A stretch of DNA of 64,000 nucleotides from the NCBI GenBank assembly GCA_046328715.1, contig JAXLWB010000036.1:1-64000 (forward strand). The letters run 5' to 3'. A model generated the notes under the pieces. It made no database searches, had not been told where the DNA came from, and worked only from the letters and a program-made list of their open reading frames with translations. Positions 43,191 through 52,428 of the stretch are shown here, one piece after another (the stretch's first letter is position 1; each line of letters begins with the position of its first letter). The stretch is from JAXLWB01 sp046328715. Lineage in GTDB: Bacteria; Chloroflexota; Anaerolineae; Caldilineales; Caldilineaceae. Made by a program: the position numbers and the translations under genes.

Positions 43191-45607
43191 CTTTTGCTTT
43201 TCGAAGCAGCCGTGATCCTTTCACGATTCTGAAGTGCCTCGCTTACCCCAGCCTCATGACCGATTTCGCGGTAGAGGGCAAGACTCTGGTCGTTCCAGCT
43301 TCTTGCGTGGACGTACTCTCCCTTCTCAGAGGCGATCATGCTTAAGCGGTCGAGCAGGAGTGCGGTCGCTTTCTTGTTTCTCAGAGTCTGAGCTAAGGTC
43401 AGTGCAGTCTGATAGTGAGTTTCAGCTTGTTCACTTTCCCTTTGCGCCTGCGCCAATTCACCGAGATCAAAGTGTAACCAAACCAGATCCGCCTGGTCTG
43501 CCAACTTTGTAAAGAGGCGTTCGGCTTCTTCGTACAACGTCGTGGCTCGGGCCACTTCTCCTCGTTGGCGCGCAACCGTACCCAGCGTGGAAAGGTTCCA
43601 GCCAATGCCTCGTTCATCACCCAGTTCCTGATAGATGAGAAGACTCTCCTGCCCCAATTGCGCCGCTTGATCAATCTGCTGCTGTTGTAACCGGATCTTG
43701 GCTAGATTCGTCAGTGTCAATCCCTGCCCGACTTTGGAATTGAGCTGGCGGTGCAGAGCAAGGGCCTCTTCACTAAAGACCAGCGCTTCATCCAGATCCC
43801 CTTGCGCAAGGGCACAACCTCCCAAATTGGTCAGGCTGTTGGCAATCCGATAGCGGGTACGCGAGATCGTGTCGGGATCGACAAGGCTCTGCAACTGCGC
43901 CTGTAACACCTGAAGACTGGCCTCGTAGTGCTGCCGCGCGATCACATACTCTCCCTGGTCAAGTGCCAGATTGCCCGCACCATGTAATGCTAACCAACGG
44001 CTGGGCGCAGGTGGCTCGATCCCACGTTGCAACGCTCGTTCTAACCAGGTGCGTCCTTCCGTAATATAGCCACGCATTTCCCAAAAACGCCAAAGTGAAC
44101 CCGCCAGGTCGAGACTGGCTTGGATTCCCGTCGCTGCAGTTAGATAATGTTCGAGAGCAGTACGCACGTTGTCATTTTCCAGATCCAGCGTTCTCAATGC
44201 ATCGGCAATCTTGGCACCCCAAATTTGTAGTGCTGCTTCTCCCACCAGTTGATGATAGTAAGCAGCATGAGTCTCAGCCACACTGGCTGCGATCTCTGGC
44301 TGCGCTTGCAACTGATCCTGCGCGTACTGACGCACCAACTCATGCATCGAATAGCGAGTGGGCGTGCTTTGACTCTTGCGCAGCAGCGACTTGTCGATCA
44401 AATTTGCCAGGATGGGCAGCGTCGCTCCTGCCACCTGCTGAGCCGCTTCACGGGTACAACCACCGCGAAAGAGGGAAAGTTTTGCCAGTACAGCACGCTC
44501 CGCTTCGTTCAACAACCGCCAGGAATGATCGAAGACCGCCCGCATGCTGCGGTGACGAGCTGTCATGTCGCGCTGGGCCAGTGCAAAGAAGTCAATGCTG
44601 CGGCTGATTTCGTCGGCAATCTCGCCCGGGGTGAGGACATTTACCCAAGCAGCGGCCAGTTCAATCGCCAGCGGCATCCCTTCTACCAGGTGGCAAATCC
44701 GACTCACGGCTTGGCGGTTTTCATCGTGGATGACAAAATCGATCTGGGTTTGTTGGGCGCGTTCTAAAAAGAGCAGGACGGCGTCTGCTTGATCGGCTAG
44801 CAGAGCGTCAGCGGGCAGACCGAGACCTCCTAACTCGAAGATGCGTTCACCACTCACCCGCAAGCGCTCGCGTGAAGTAACCAGCAGGGTGAGATTAGGG
44901 GCCGCCCGTAACAATTGACGAACCCAGTGGATCGCTTCCTCATCCATGAGAAGCTGCTCAAAGTTGTCGAGTGTCAGTAACATCCTGCGTCCGGCCAGCC
45001 AGAGGTTGATCTGTTGCTGTAAATCGACAGTGCCCTGCAATGGTAAATTGAGGCTGTTAGCAATGGTGCTGGGGAGATGCTGTACCTGATTGATGGCGGC
45101 AAGCGCCACAAACGCTGCGCCATCGGCAAAGTGTGGTGCCAACGTGGCAGTGAGGTTGAGCGCCAACTGCGTTTTGCCCATGCCGCCCGCACCGACAATC
45201 GTAATCAGCCGGTTGCGTTCATCGAGCAGCAGCGTTTGTAAGGCCGTACACTCGGCTTCACGGCCAATCAGTTGAGGAATGGGTTGGGAGCGTCCCTGCT
45301 GTGGCAAACGAGGTTGGGGCGGAGGCGCTGCGCTTTGTTTGTTCGGGGCGAGGCGTTCCAACTCGTTCTCGCTGGCGCGCCCCACCGGTTGTCGTGCCAG
45401 GCGCATAAACTCCTCGCGCTGGTCGGCTGGCACCTTGAGCACATCGGCAATCCGTTCTGCCATTTCACGCGAGGGGCGACGCATACTCGTCTCAAAGGCC
45501 CCCAGCGTTGGCGTGGCGCAACCGACTCGTTCGGAGAGTTTTTCTTGTGTGAGGTCTTGTTCAGCGCGCAGACGTTTGATCCACTGCCCAAAGGTTACGG
45601 GTTGCAT
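43148..45607 (-). CDS. XRE-HTH / NB-ARC ATPase / TPR regulator, paralogue C
   Basis: An 819-residue paralogue. HTH WIKRLRAEQDLTQEKLSERV, Walker A GAGGMGKT, Walker B MLLTLDNFEQLL, GMPLAIELAAAWV and the RHRSMRAVFDHSW block are intact. The C-terminal TPR helices are clear (LDEALVFSEEALALHRQLNSKVGQGLTLTNLAKIRLQQQQ). The last about 13 residues (SPTHQNPTQGVPGQ) are encoded by the repeat array, so the native stop was replaced. Divergent from the lipocalin-like gene at 45898, with P5 in between. The start at 45607 matches the paralogues (MQP-x-TFG). Confidence 0.9.
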   Translation of the reverse strand: MQPVTFGQWIKRLRAEQDLTQEKLSERVGCATPTLGAFETSMRRPSREMAERIADVLKVPADQREEFMRLARQPVGRASENELERLAPNKQSAAPPPQPRLPQQGRSQPIPQLIGREAECTALQTLLLDERNRLITIVGAGGMGKTQLALNLTATLAPHFADGAAFVALAAINQVQHLPSTIANSLNLPLQGTVDLQQQINLWLAGRRMLLTLDNFEQLLMDEEAIHWVRQLLRAAPNLTLLVTSRERLRVSGERIFELGGLGLPADALLADQADAVLLFLERAQQTQIDFVIHDENRQAVSRICHLVEGMPLAIELAAAWVNVLTPGEIADEISRSIDFFALAQRDMTARHRSMRAVFDHSWRLLNEAERAVLAKLSLFRGGCTREAAQQVAGATLPILANLIDKSLLRKSQSTPTRYSMHELVRQYAQDQLQAQPEIAASVAETHAAYYHQLVGEAALQIWGAKIADALRTLDLENDNVRTALEHYLTAATGIQASLDLAGSLWRFWEMRGYITEGRTWLERALQRGIEPPAPSRWLALHGAGNLALDQGEYVIARQHYEASLQVLQAQLQSLVDPDTISRTRYRIANSLTNLGGCALAQGDLDEALVFSEEALALHRQLNSKVGQGLTLTNLAKIRLQQQQIDQAAQLGQESLLIYQELGDERGIGWNLSTLGTVARQRGEVARATTLYEEAERLFTKLADQADLVWLHFDLGELAQAQRESEQAETHYQTALTLAQTLRNKKATALLLDRLSMIASEKGEYVHARSWNDQSLALYREIGHEAGVSEALQNRERITAASKSKSPTHQNPTQGVPGQ

Positions 45608-45723
45608 ATGCGTATCCGATACGTGAACACAGGCAAACGAACCGGTTTTGCTGGCACTATTCTAAGCGCAACTACCTATTCCCGCAACCCTAACTCTAGC
45701 CCTCTAATCTACTGCAAGCTGTC

Positions 45724-45805
45724 TGTATGAATGATTGTCTCCCTATGTGTGTAGCTTCTTGTCGCGCTTGCTGCTGTTTTGGGCAGTCCCTTTCTGGTTG
45801 AATAG
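45724..45805 (+). promoter_or_regulatory. Promoter P5 of the 12-bp direct-repeat family
   Basis: Four repeats at 45724, 45736, 45748 and 45760 (TGTATGAATGAT, TGTCTCCCTATG, TGTGTAGCTTCT, TGTCGCGCTTGC). Box TGCTGTTT is at 45772 and TTGAATAG at 45798. Confidence 0.83.
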
Positions 45806-45897
45806 ATGCAGACAGAACAACCAACACCGACAGGCAAGCGACCCACTTTGGTCACGCTTGCACCGGATCAGCCGACTTGAATGTGGAGGAAATCACG

Positions 45898-46929
45898 ATG
45901 AACCATCGAACCGCTGCTCACAAAAGCTCAACCCTCGCCCTGCTCACAACCCTAGTACTGAGCCTGCTTTTTACACAAGTTGCGTCTGCCCAGGCCGATA
46001 CCCCAAAGACAGCCGCCGCTACAGCCAATCTCTACCTACCCTTGATTACAGGTGGCGTTGGCAACCCCACTCCAGCACCTTCGCTGCCAGAAAAGTTTGT
46101 GGGTACCTGGTTCACTGGTAACGCACCGCTCAACGACTTTTACAATCCCACCACGGGTGAATGGCGTGATGTGAATGGTATCGGGCAGATGTACAAGTTT
46201 GCCAGCAACGGCGACTATACCTACACCGCCTTTGCCCGCTTCCAAACCGGCGCCTGCAAAAGTGAAGTTTCGGTCTACAAGCAAGGAAGTGCATCGATCA
46301 ACGGCACTGCTTTGACCTTGACCACCAGTGCCAGCAAGACCCGCACCGTGACCGTCTGTCCCACCCCGCACGAGAGCATTACCGAGGGCAGTCAAGCACC
46401 GGTGACCGTGAATTGGACGCTCGGACCGAACGACTCGGGGATCATCAAGCTGATTACAACCGCAGAGGGCAGCGAAGGCCCCGTGGAAACCGAATTTGCC
46501 AAGATCGGCATGGCCGAGTCGTTGGTCGGCACGTGGTATGAAGGTGACTTACGTGCGGAGGGTTTTTATGACCCGGCGACCAAAACCTTTGACCCCAATC
46601 CCGGTGAAGGCAGTTGGTATGAAATGGCCGCCGACGCCACCTATCGACATGGCGAACATGGCTTCTCGGCACCGAATGCCCAAGGCTGTATTCTTGAAGG
46701 TTGGGTCTACGAAACAGGCACGATCGAGGTAAGGGGTGGCGCACTTACCATCCAGCCCCAAAACGGCATTCTGCGCCTGGTCAACTCCTGTGATGGCACC
46801 CCAACTGTCACCGACCCGTGGGTTGCAGCACCCAACAGTTTCGCCTGGAAACACCTCGACCCGAATGGTGACATCCAGTTGGTCCTGATTCAGTTGATGC
46901 CCTTTGCGGAGTACGTCTTTCATCGCTAG
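45898..46929 (+). CDS. Secreted duplicated lipocalin-like protein, paralogue 2
   Basis: A 343-residue exported protein and paralogue of 31302. Signal peptide to about residue 31 (ASAQA), tag LYLPLITGG, then two similar halves starting VGTWFTGNAPLNDFYNPTTGEW and VGTWYEGDLRAEGFYDPATKTF. Cysteine pairs lie at similar places in each (TGACKSEV, TVCPTP; QGCILEG, VNSCDG). Start at 45898 after GGAGGA. It follows P5. Binding or structural role inferred only. Confidence 0.78.
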   Translation: MNHRTAAHKSSTLALLTTLVLSLLFTQVASAQADTPKTAAATANLYLPLITGGVGNPTPAPSLPEKFVGTWFTGNAPLNDFYNPTTGEWRDVNGIGQMYKFASNGDYTYTAFARFQTGACKSEVSVYKQGSASINGTALTLTTSASKTRTVTVCPTPHESITEGSQAPVTVNWTLGPNDSGIIKLITTAEGSEGPVETEFAKIGMAESLVGTWYEGDLRAEGFYDPATKTFDPNPGEGSWYEMAADATYRHGEHGFSAPNAQGCILEGWVYETGTIEVRGGALTIQPQNGILRLVNSCDGTPTVTDPWVAAPNSFAWKHLDPNGDIQLVLIQLMPFAEYVFHR

Positions 46930-46933
46930 AAAC

Positions 46934-47020
46934 GGGAAGATAGTAAGACAGTAGGACAGTAAGACAGTGAGACAGTAGCAGGTAACTGATTCACTGTCCC
47001 ACTGACCTACTGCCCTACTT
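46934..47020. repeat. CAGT-rich intergenic hairpin repeat, copy 4
   Basis: Several ACAGTRGGACAGT units are followed by CACTGTCCCACTGACCTACTG and variants. It runs into the 3' end of the next minus-strand gene, whose last codons (VGQ-stop) are repeat sequence, as in livM. Confidence 0.75.
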
Positions 47021-47732
47021 GCAGTGCCGCCTTCTTCAGCTTGGCTGCCTCGGCCTTAGCCTTCTTCTTCTCCTTCTCCTCCTGACTCAGATGCTCCGGT
47101 AAGGTATCAATCGCTTCGAGCATACCAGGCTGTCGGCGAAAAGCGACGCGTGCCGCCGCCATCAGCACCGCAAACCAATCCTTGGCCTCATTCAGTTGCA
47201 GATCACGCGCCTGTTTGCTCGTGCGCGATCCTTCCCGGTTTTGCGTCTGTGCCATTTTGTTCGCCACCATGGCGTTGATCAACTGGCTCACCCGCAGCAG
47301 TTGGTCAGCAGGGATATCAATGGCGGCCAACTGCTCCAGATAGCTGGGGTTGTTGAGTAGGGCGCTATAGAACTCCTGGGCTTGGGCCAGCCAACCGGCA
47401 TAGTTGCGCTGCCCCTTCTGCAAGAGTTGGCTGGCATCAGGGCCCAGCACATCCCGGGCGGCCTGGCGATGGCGCTGGTAGAACAGGCGCGCCTGCCCCC
47501 AATCGGTGTGGAAGGAGGTGGTGCTGGCCTTCTGCTGACGGCGCTGGTTGCGCATCGTCCAATGGCTGTTCTGCACCTGCATCAGCAGTGCCTTGCCCTC
47601 CTGCAAACGAACCCCATCCATGCCATAGCGGGCGAGCAGGGCCAGGGCTTCCGGCTGATTCTCCAAATAGTGAAAAACATGCGAAGCGTGGATCAAAAAG
47701 GTGTCAATCGAGATATTGGGTGAATAAAACAT
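47007..47732 (-). CDS. Hypothetical helical protein
   Basis: A 241-residue soluble protein of unknown family. It is strongly helical (ISIDTFLIHASHVFHYLENQ near the start; LLRVSQLINAMVANKMAQTQ in the middle), with a very basic end (QEEKEKKKAKAEAAKLKKAAL). The start at 47732 (MFYSPNISIDTF) is chosen because GAAGGG lies before it; a longer frame to 47819 adds a low-complexity His/Thr stretch. The last residues VGQ come from the CAGT repeat. No clear partner. Confidence 0.6.
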   Translation of the reverse strand: MFYSPNISIDTFLIHASHVFHYLENQPEALALLARYGMDGVRLQEGKALLMQVQNSHWTMRNQRRQQKASTTSFHTDWGQARLFYQRHRQAARDVLGPDASQLLQKGQRNYAGWLAQAQEFYSALLNNPSYLEQLAAIDIPADQLLRVSQLINAMVANKMAQTQNREGSRTSKQARDLQLNEAKDWFAVLMAAARVAFRRQPGMLEAIDTLPEHLSQEEKEKKKAKAEAAKLKKAALQVGQ

Positions 47733-47847
47733 CGCTGTTGAACCCTTCGGATATGGAGTTGTTCGAGAAGGCGTATGGGTATGTGAGGCAGTATGATTGA
47801 GGTGGGTTTCCGTTTCCAAAGGAAAAACTGTCAGGTAACGAGTAGAT

Positions 47848-47958
47848 AGTTACCAATCCTTCACGTCCCAATCCATCTTGCAGACTATGCCCTACGGATG
47901 GATCATCTTCGGCCACGAGAATAGGTTGTGTTTGGTTTGGAACTTGTCGATGGATCAT
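47848..47958 (-). pseudogene. Response-regulator receiver remnant
   Basis: An open stretch reads NQTQPILVAEDDPSVGHSLQ then DGLGREGL, which is the first strand and helix of a response-regulator receiver domain, including the acidic pair E-D-D before the phosphorylation site. The rest of the domain, including the phospho-Asp, is absent. It is probably a truncated relic in the gap between two minus-strand genes. Confidence 0.5.
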
Positions 47959-47978
47959 ATTGCGTCCGTCAAACCATC

Positions 47979-49256
47979 TCAGACCTTCATTGTACGCGGC
48001 TCACTCACCGCCAGGTGAAGCAGGAGCCAACTCACCACGCCAAGCAGCGCCGAAAGGGTAAACATGGCCTGATAACTCACGCTGCCGACCAGCCAGCCAG
48101 CGAGGAGCGGAGCCAGGGCACCCGCCACGCCAGGAATGGTGTTGGCCAGCCCGATGTAGGTAGGACGAGTTTCGGCGTCGGTAAATTCATAGACAATCGA
48201 AATGCCGGAGACAAAGGTGCAGGCATTGACCGCACCACGCAGGAAAAAGATCAGGAAAAACCACCAGGGGCTCGGGGCCAGGACAGCGAGAAGCAGCGAA
48301 AGCACGCTCAGCCCCATGCCAATCTCCAGGCTGAATTTATGCCCGGTGCGGTCGGCCAGAAAGCCGAAAAAGAGATTGGCGAAGGCCAGTCCAATCTGCA
48401 AGGCTACCGTAAAACCACTGGCTTGCGCATCGGGTAAGTTCCAATGCTGCACACTGTAAACAACCAGAAACCCCGTCGCCATACTACTCCCTGCAAAAAA
48501 AATCTGCGCCAGCAGATACATGCGAAAGTTGCGATCGCTGCGCACGATCGCCGGCAAGGAGCGCAGATATTCCCATTGCGAGATCGGCGGCTTGCTGCTG
48601 TAGACCGGCGGTTCACGCGTGAGTGCGATAAAGATCCAAGAGAGAAAAATCAACCCCGCTGCCAGGCTGAAGGCCAGGACATAGCCCTGGGGAAACGGAT
48701 ATTGTTCGAGGACAAAGGGTAAGGCCAGTGCCCCCAGCACACCGCTGCCGTTGCCGATAAAGTTGGTGATGCCAAAGAAACGCCCCCGATGCTTGACGGG
48801 GATGATCTTGGCAATCATATCTTGCCAGCCGACCACGATGAAGCCGACCCCGATGGCATGCCAGCCATACAACACAAAAAAGCTGAATAAGGCAAGCTGC
48901 GGCTGGGGTATCGCCAGAAAGTAAGCCATCGGTGCTAGCAGGAAAATCGGCACGCGCTCCAGGAAGAAGCCCAGCGTCACGGGGTAGAATTTCTTGAGTG
49001 GTGCTTGGCCCACTGCGTTCGCCACAAAAAGCTGGGGCAGGAAGACGCCAGCCGTACTCAGAAACGGAATCAAGCCGATCCAGAGCGGATTGGTGGTGAA
49101 ATGGCTCACAAACAAGGGCAGAATCACTGTGGATGAAATGAAACTCATGCCAAACCAAAAGCTGACGCCATCCAGTGCATTGACCACAAAGTTCCAACGA
49201 TAATTGCGCTCGGCGGCCTGCTCCATGCTGGCGCTGTTTACCATCATCTCTGTCAT
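47979..49256 (-). CDS. MFS transporter
   Basis: A 425-residue polytopic membrane protein with 12 hydrophobic segments. The N-terminus (RNYRWNFVVNALDGVSFWFGMSFISSTVILPLFV) and the loop LFFGFLADRTGHKFSLEIGM in the second half match MFS transporters of the MFS_1 type often seen in Chloroflexota. The first-half loop VKHRGRFFGITNFIGNGSGVLGAL is also typical. Substrate unknown. The gene ends with no clear terminator; upstream lies an 86-bp element with 15-bp inverted ends. Confidence 0.87.
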   Translation of the reverse strand: MTEMMVNSASMEQAAERNYRWNFVVNALDGVSFWFGMSFISSTVILPLFVSHFTTNPLWIGLIPFLSTAGVFLPQLFVANAVGQAPLKKFYPVTLGFFLERVPIFLLAPMAYFLAIPQPQLALFSFFVLYGWHAIGVGFIVVGWQDMIAKIIPVKHRGRFFGITNFIGNGSGVLGALALPFVLEQYPFPQGYVLAFSLAAGLIFLSWIFIALTREPPVYSSKPPISQWEYLRSLPAIVRSDRNFRMYLLAQIFFAGSSMATGFLVVYSVQHWNLPDAQASGFTVALQIGLAFANLFFGFLADRTGHKFSLEIGMGLSVLSLLLAVLAPSPWWFFLIFFLRGAVNACTFVSGISIVYEFTDAETRPTYIGLANTIPGVAGALAPLLAGWLVGSVSYQAMFTLSALLGVVSWLLLHLAVSEPRTMKV

Positions 49257-49281
49257 AAATTCGTCGTTCTTTCGCTTTGCT

Positions 49282-49367
49282 AGGACTTACGCAAGATGTG
49301 CAGCAAGTAATTGCCGAAGCGAGTTTCGTCTGCCCACCTCCCGGAGGTCGGGTCTTGCGTAAGTCCT
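49282..49367. mobile_element. 86-bp MITE-like element with 15-bp inverted ends
   Basis: AGGACTTACGCAAGA (49282-49296) and TCTTGCGTAAGTCCT (49353-49367) are exact inverted ends around a 56-nt centre. No coding capacity and no visible target duplication. Probably a small non-autonomous element. Confidence 0.65.
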
Positions 49368-49470
49368 GTCTTTGGTAGGAAACCTAAACGTATTGGTAGC
49401 TCATAGTATACCGTGCCCACACAGGCACTCTGCAATAGGCTGGAGTATTAAAGCGTGTTTTGAAATTATT

Positions 49471-49534
49471 GTAGAGGCGGTTCGCAACCGCCGTTCTGTG
49501 CCTCCGCATGCCGGCGGTTGCGAACCGCCTCTAC
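49471..49534. repeat. GTAGAGGCGGTTCGCAACCG hairpin, copy 1
   Basis: The arm GTAGAGGCGGTTCGCAACCG is followed after about 20 nt by its complement, ending CCGCCTCTAC. A second, more diverged copy is at 49906-49970. The surrounding gap 49257-50060 has no gene; it also holds a CAACCGC/GGCGACCGCAAGGGT piece at 49563-49605. Confidence 0.75.
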
Positions 49535-49905
49535 GGTTACCGAGCCTGTCTAAATCTTTAGGTTGCCGGTGCCCTTGGGCGACCGCAAGGGTACGCCCCT
49601 ACCAATGTGTTACTCCTATTTGCGTTGTCTATTAGGCGCAGTTTTGTAAAATCTCAGCCCCAACGAGATGATTTCCCACGATTGACGCCTTGACTCCGCT
49701 TTTGTTCAAAACAGCCAGAACAACGATAATTTGCTGACTCATGCTACGCCAAGCGAGCAAAAGAGCGTAACGCAAGGGCGCAATGGAGCAAAGACGCAAA
49801 GGATTATGCTCAAAACTCATGCTTTATGCGTTCAAATTGGCACAAATCAATCCACTTGCTTTGTGCCTTTGCATTGAAAAGATTCAGGTGCGATTCATTT
49901 CAGTT

Positions 49906-49970
49906 GTAGAGGCGGTTCGCAACCGCCGTTCTGGTCGCTGCTTGACCGGCGGCGGCGAGCACGCCTCTAC
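49906..49970. repeat. GTAGAGGCGGTTCGCAACCG hairpin, copy 2
   Basis: The left arm is identical to copy 1 over 23 nt; the right arm is diverged (GGCGGCGGCGAGCACGCCTC). The loss of pairing suggests decay. Confidence 0.7.
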
Positions 49971-50060
49971 GTTTTCACGCATCAGAATCACACCCCAATG
50001 ATTCTTGTATAACATGAGTCGGTGCAATGCATATGATCTTATTCAACAAAGGGTAGCGCC

Positions 50061-51077
50061 ATGACACAGGATTTGATTGAGATCCATGATGCCCCGCCGA
50101 TCCCGGGATTACGTTTTCGCCACTTCCGCGGTGCGAGTGATTTCGCACCCATGGCGGCCGCCATTGCGGCCAGCGCCGAAGCTGATCAGGTCGAACGGGT
50201 TACGACTGTCGAGGACATCGCCCATGCCTATGCCTATCTCAGCAACTGTGACCCGTATCAAGACATGATCGTGGCTGAAATCAACGGTGAGATGATTGGT
50301 TATTCACGCGGTTGGTGGTTTGCCGAAGAAAATGGACCTCATCTCTATGCCTTTGTCGGATTTCTGGTCCCGGCCTGGCGGCGGCAGGGCATTGGCACAG
50401 GGATGCTCCGTTGGATGGAAAAACGCCTGCGCCGGGTTGCCGAGGGACATCCCGCAGCCCCGGCAAAGTTCTTCCACGCCTTTACCACCCAGTACGAAGT
50501 CGGTCTCGCTGCCATGTTGGTGCAGGAAGGGTATCACCCCGTGCGCTACAACTGGCAAATGGTTCGTCCGACCCTGGAGAACATTCCTGACTTTCCGTTG
50601 CCCGCTGGTCTGGAAGTTCGTCCTGTGTTACCCGAACATTATCGCGCCATCTGGGAAGCGTCGAATGAAGCCTTTCGTGATCATTGGGGCTTTGCCCAAC
50701 CCAGCGAGGAAGAGTATCAGGATTGGCTAACAGACCGCACCATCTTTCAGCCGCAACTGTGGCAGGTGGCCTGGGATGTGGCGTCGAATCAAATCGCCGG
50801 ACAGGTGCGCCCCTTTATTGACCACGACCAAAATGAAAAATACAAGCGCAAGCGGGGCTTTACCGAAGAGATTAGCGTTCGCCGACCCTGGCGTCGGCGC
50901 GGCCTGGCCCGGGCCCTCATCGCCCGCAGTCTGCAAGTCCAAAAGCAGCAAGGCATGAGCGAATCCACCTTAGGTGTAGACAGTGAGAACCTCAGCGGCG
51001 CAACGCGCCTCTATGAAGAGTGTGGTTTTCAGGTGGTAAAACGCAACATGATCTACCGAAAATCACTGAACTCATAG
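50061..51077 (+). CDS. Double-domain GNAT family N-acetyltransferase
   Basis: A 338-residue enzyme with two GNAT folds. Domain 1 (about 15-165) has the acetyl-CoA pyrophosphate loop VPAWRRQGIGTGMLRWMEKRL. Domain 2 (about 175-338) has VRRPWRRRGLARALIARSLQ and ENLSGATRLYEECGFQVVKR. Such tandem GNATs acetylate small amines or peptides; the substrate is unknown. Complete. It precedes a 1.35-kb gene-free region. Confidence 0.87.
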   Translation: MTQDLIEIHDAPPIPGLRFRHFRGASDFAPMAAAIAASAEADQVERVTTVEDIAHAYAYLSNCDPYQDMIVAEINGEMIGYSRGWWFAEENGPHLYAFVGFLVPAWRRQGIGTGMLRWMEKRLRRVAEGHPAAPAKFFHAFTTQYEVGLAAMLVQEGYHPVRYNWQMVRPTLENIPDFPLPAGLEVRPVLPEHYRAIWEASNEAFRDHWGFAQPSEEEYQDWLTDRTIFQPQLWQVAWDVASNQIAGQVRPFIDHDQNEKYKRKRGFTEEISVRRPWRRRGLARALIARSLQVQKQQGMSESTLGVDSENLSGATRLYEECGFQVVKRNMIYRKSLNS

Positions 51078-51100
51078 ACAAAGCAAACCAAAGCTCATTG

Positions 51101-51171
51101 TAGGGGCAACCGCTTGCCGGTGCCCTGTGTGCATTATCGAGCGGGCAACCGCAAGCGTGTGCCCTTTGGGT
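51101..51171. repeat. GGGGCAACCGC-type repeat piece
   Basis: TAGGGGCAACCGCTTGCCGG and the downstream GGGCAACCGCAAGCG are related to the 49563-49605 piece. Imperfect inverted pairing. Confidence 0.55.
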
Positions 51172-51352
51172 GCAGGCACTGTATACGTTCCCCTAGTGCC
51201 TGAGGGCACTTCTCGGTGTTAGCAAGGGAATTGATTCCCTTTGTTGAATTCGCCAGCAGTATCACTCAATGACGGTATTTTCTAGTAGAGACTTCCACAT
51301 GACATGACCATTCGTGTGGGCCTGGTCAATCCGGGCGAAGCGATTTGACCCC

Positions 51353-52128
51353 GTAGTACTACACGATTCGCTCGGCCACATTCAAATCGGCTCTGCAGCA
51401 CTGCAAAGTGCCGCTCGGAAATTTTCCCGTCGATCCAGCACTCTGACCGAGTCCGATCAGAAAAACTCAAATGCATCGAGCACTTCTACCCAGTCGTTTT
51501 TCACCACAGTGCATCGCTTCAGCACTCCTACTGAACCCAATTCCTCGATCTACGCATCTCCTTTGCACAGTTACGCAGCGCTTTTTCGCCATTTCCACTT
51601 CACTCGGCAGCGCTTCAGAGGAGAATCCTTTACACAAGGCCAGCCTCGTGCAGCACGCCAAAACGATTTTCGTCCAATGGCAAAGCGATTCAGCAGGACT
51701 ACGGACTTATTTCCGAAACTTCCATAAGCATCGTGTTATGCAGCAAAGTCATTCTCACAAAAGCGCATATGGATTCAGTAGCGCTGCTGAGTCTCCTCTG
51801 CTGCGCCAGAAAGTCACCGTGCAAGGCAACAAAACGATTTCTTCGAAGTTTCTGTTCAACCTTGCACTCCTACCGACCCACGTTTCCGTATCAAAAAAGG
51901 CTCATGCAGCGCAACCCACCTCTTCCCCCAAATGCCAAATTGCCCCAGCAGTACGACCAGGGCAATCCGCTGGCCACTGTTACGCTTCATGCAGTGCTAC
52001 GCTACACAATCATGAGTCGCTGGCTCTCCTGGCGAAGACAACCTCGATCGTGCACTCGTGACCTGGTCGTTTACGCCAGTCGATCCGCCACAGACCGTCG
52101 AAGAGCATAGCAAGCAGCACAATCTCGC
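51353..52128. repeat. Degenerate tandem array, period 42.4 bp, about 18 units
   Basis: Unit starts, marked by the box GCAGNNCTAC and close variants: 51353, 51395, 51438, 51480, 51522, 51565, 51607, 51650, 51693, 51735, 51778, 51821, 51864, 51906, 51948, 51991, 52033, 52075 and 52117. Every step is 42 or 43 nt. Position 10 of the box is C in about 17 of 19 units. A second, weaker T-rich and pyrimidine block sits near positions 16-22. The rest of each unit is not conserved. No coding frame holds across it because the period is not a multiple of three. It fills most of the gap between the GNAT gene and promoter P6. Confidence 0.75.
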
Positions 52129-52191
52129 AGAGGCGCAAAGAACGCAGAGGAATGCGTCGAGAATCTTTGCGCTCTTTGCGCCTCTGCGAGA
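52123..52191. repeat. GCAGAGGCGCAAAG inverted repeat
   Basis: TCTCGCAGAGGCGCAAAGA (52123-52141) pairs exactly with TCTTTGCGCCTCTGCGAGA (52173-52191). A widespread type of intergenic hairpin; relatives lie around 49760 and 35070. Confidence 0.75.
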
Positions 52192-52225
52192 AAGCTCTTT
52201 GCTTTACGACACCCTTTTTCTCCCC

Positions 52226-52307
52226 TGTAACACTTCTTGTATCACCCGCTGTATAGCTCGCTGTCTTGCTTGCTTCTGTTGCAACGCTCCTCGATTTGCT
52301 TTAATGG
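52226..52307 (+). promoter_or_regulatory. Promoter P6 of the 12-bp direct-repeat family
   Basis: Four repeats at 52226, 52238, 52250 and 52262 (TGTAACACTTCT, TGTATCACCCGC, TGTATAGCTCGC, TGTCTTGCTTGC). Box TTCTGTTG is at 52274 and TTTAATGG at 52300. Precedes the FAD monooxygenase gene. Confidence 0.86.
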
Positions 52308-52333
52308 TGACACGAAATCACTTTGAAAAGACT

Positions 52334-52388
52334 CTTCCGGGAAGGCTCGTACGCAAGCGAAACTTGTCCAGTATCCCCTTCCCGGAAG
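52334..52388. repeat. CTTCCGGGAAGG inverted repeat, copy 2, in the leader of the FAD gene
   Basis: CTTCCGGGAAGG (52334-52345) pairs with CCTTCCCGGAAG (52377-52388). It lies between promoter P6 and the start codon, so it would be in the 5' leader of the mRNA. Confidence 0.72.
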
Positions 52389-52428
52389 ATTGATACAAGC
52401 AATCATCACCAAAGGAGCAAGACCTACC

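Noticed and set aside
51471..52061. A 196-codon open frame inside the 42.4-bp array
   Set aside because: No ribosome-binding site and no stable residue periodicity, since unit length is not a multiple of three. Probably a chance open frame.
51353..52128. CRISPR array
   Set aside because: The conserved box is about 10 nt and degenerate, while CRISPR repeats are 23 nt or longer and nearly identical. No cas gene is in the window.
51353..52128. TIGR-type dual-spacer guide RNA array
   Set aside because: A unit of short conserved blocks with variable segments is reminiscent, but no Nop-domain (Tas) protein is nearby and the boxes are too diverged. Left open only as a remote idea.
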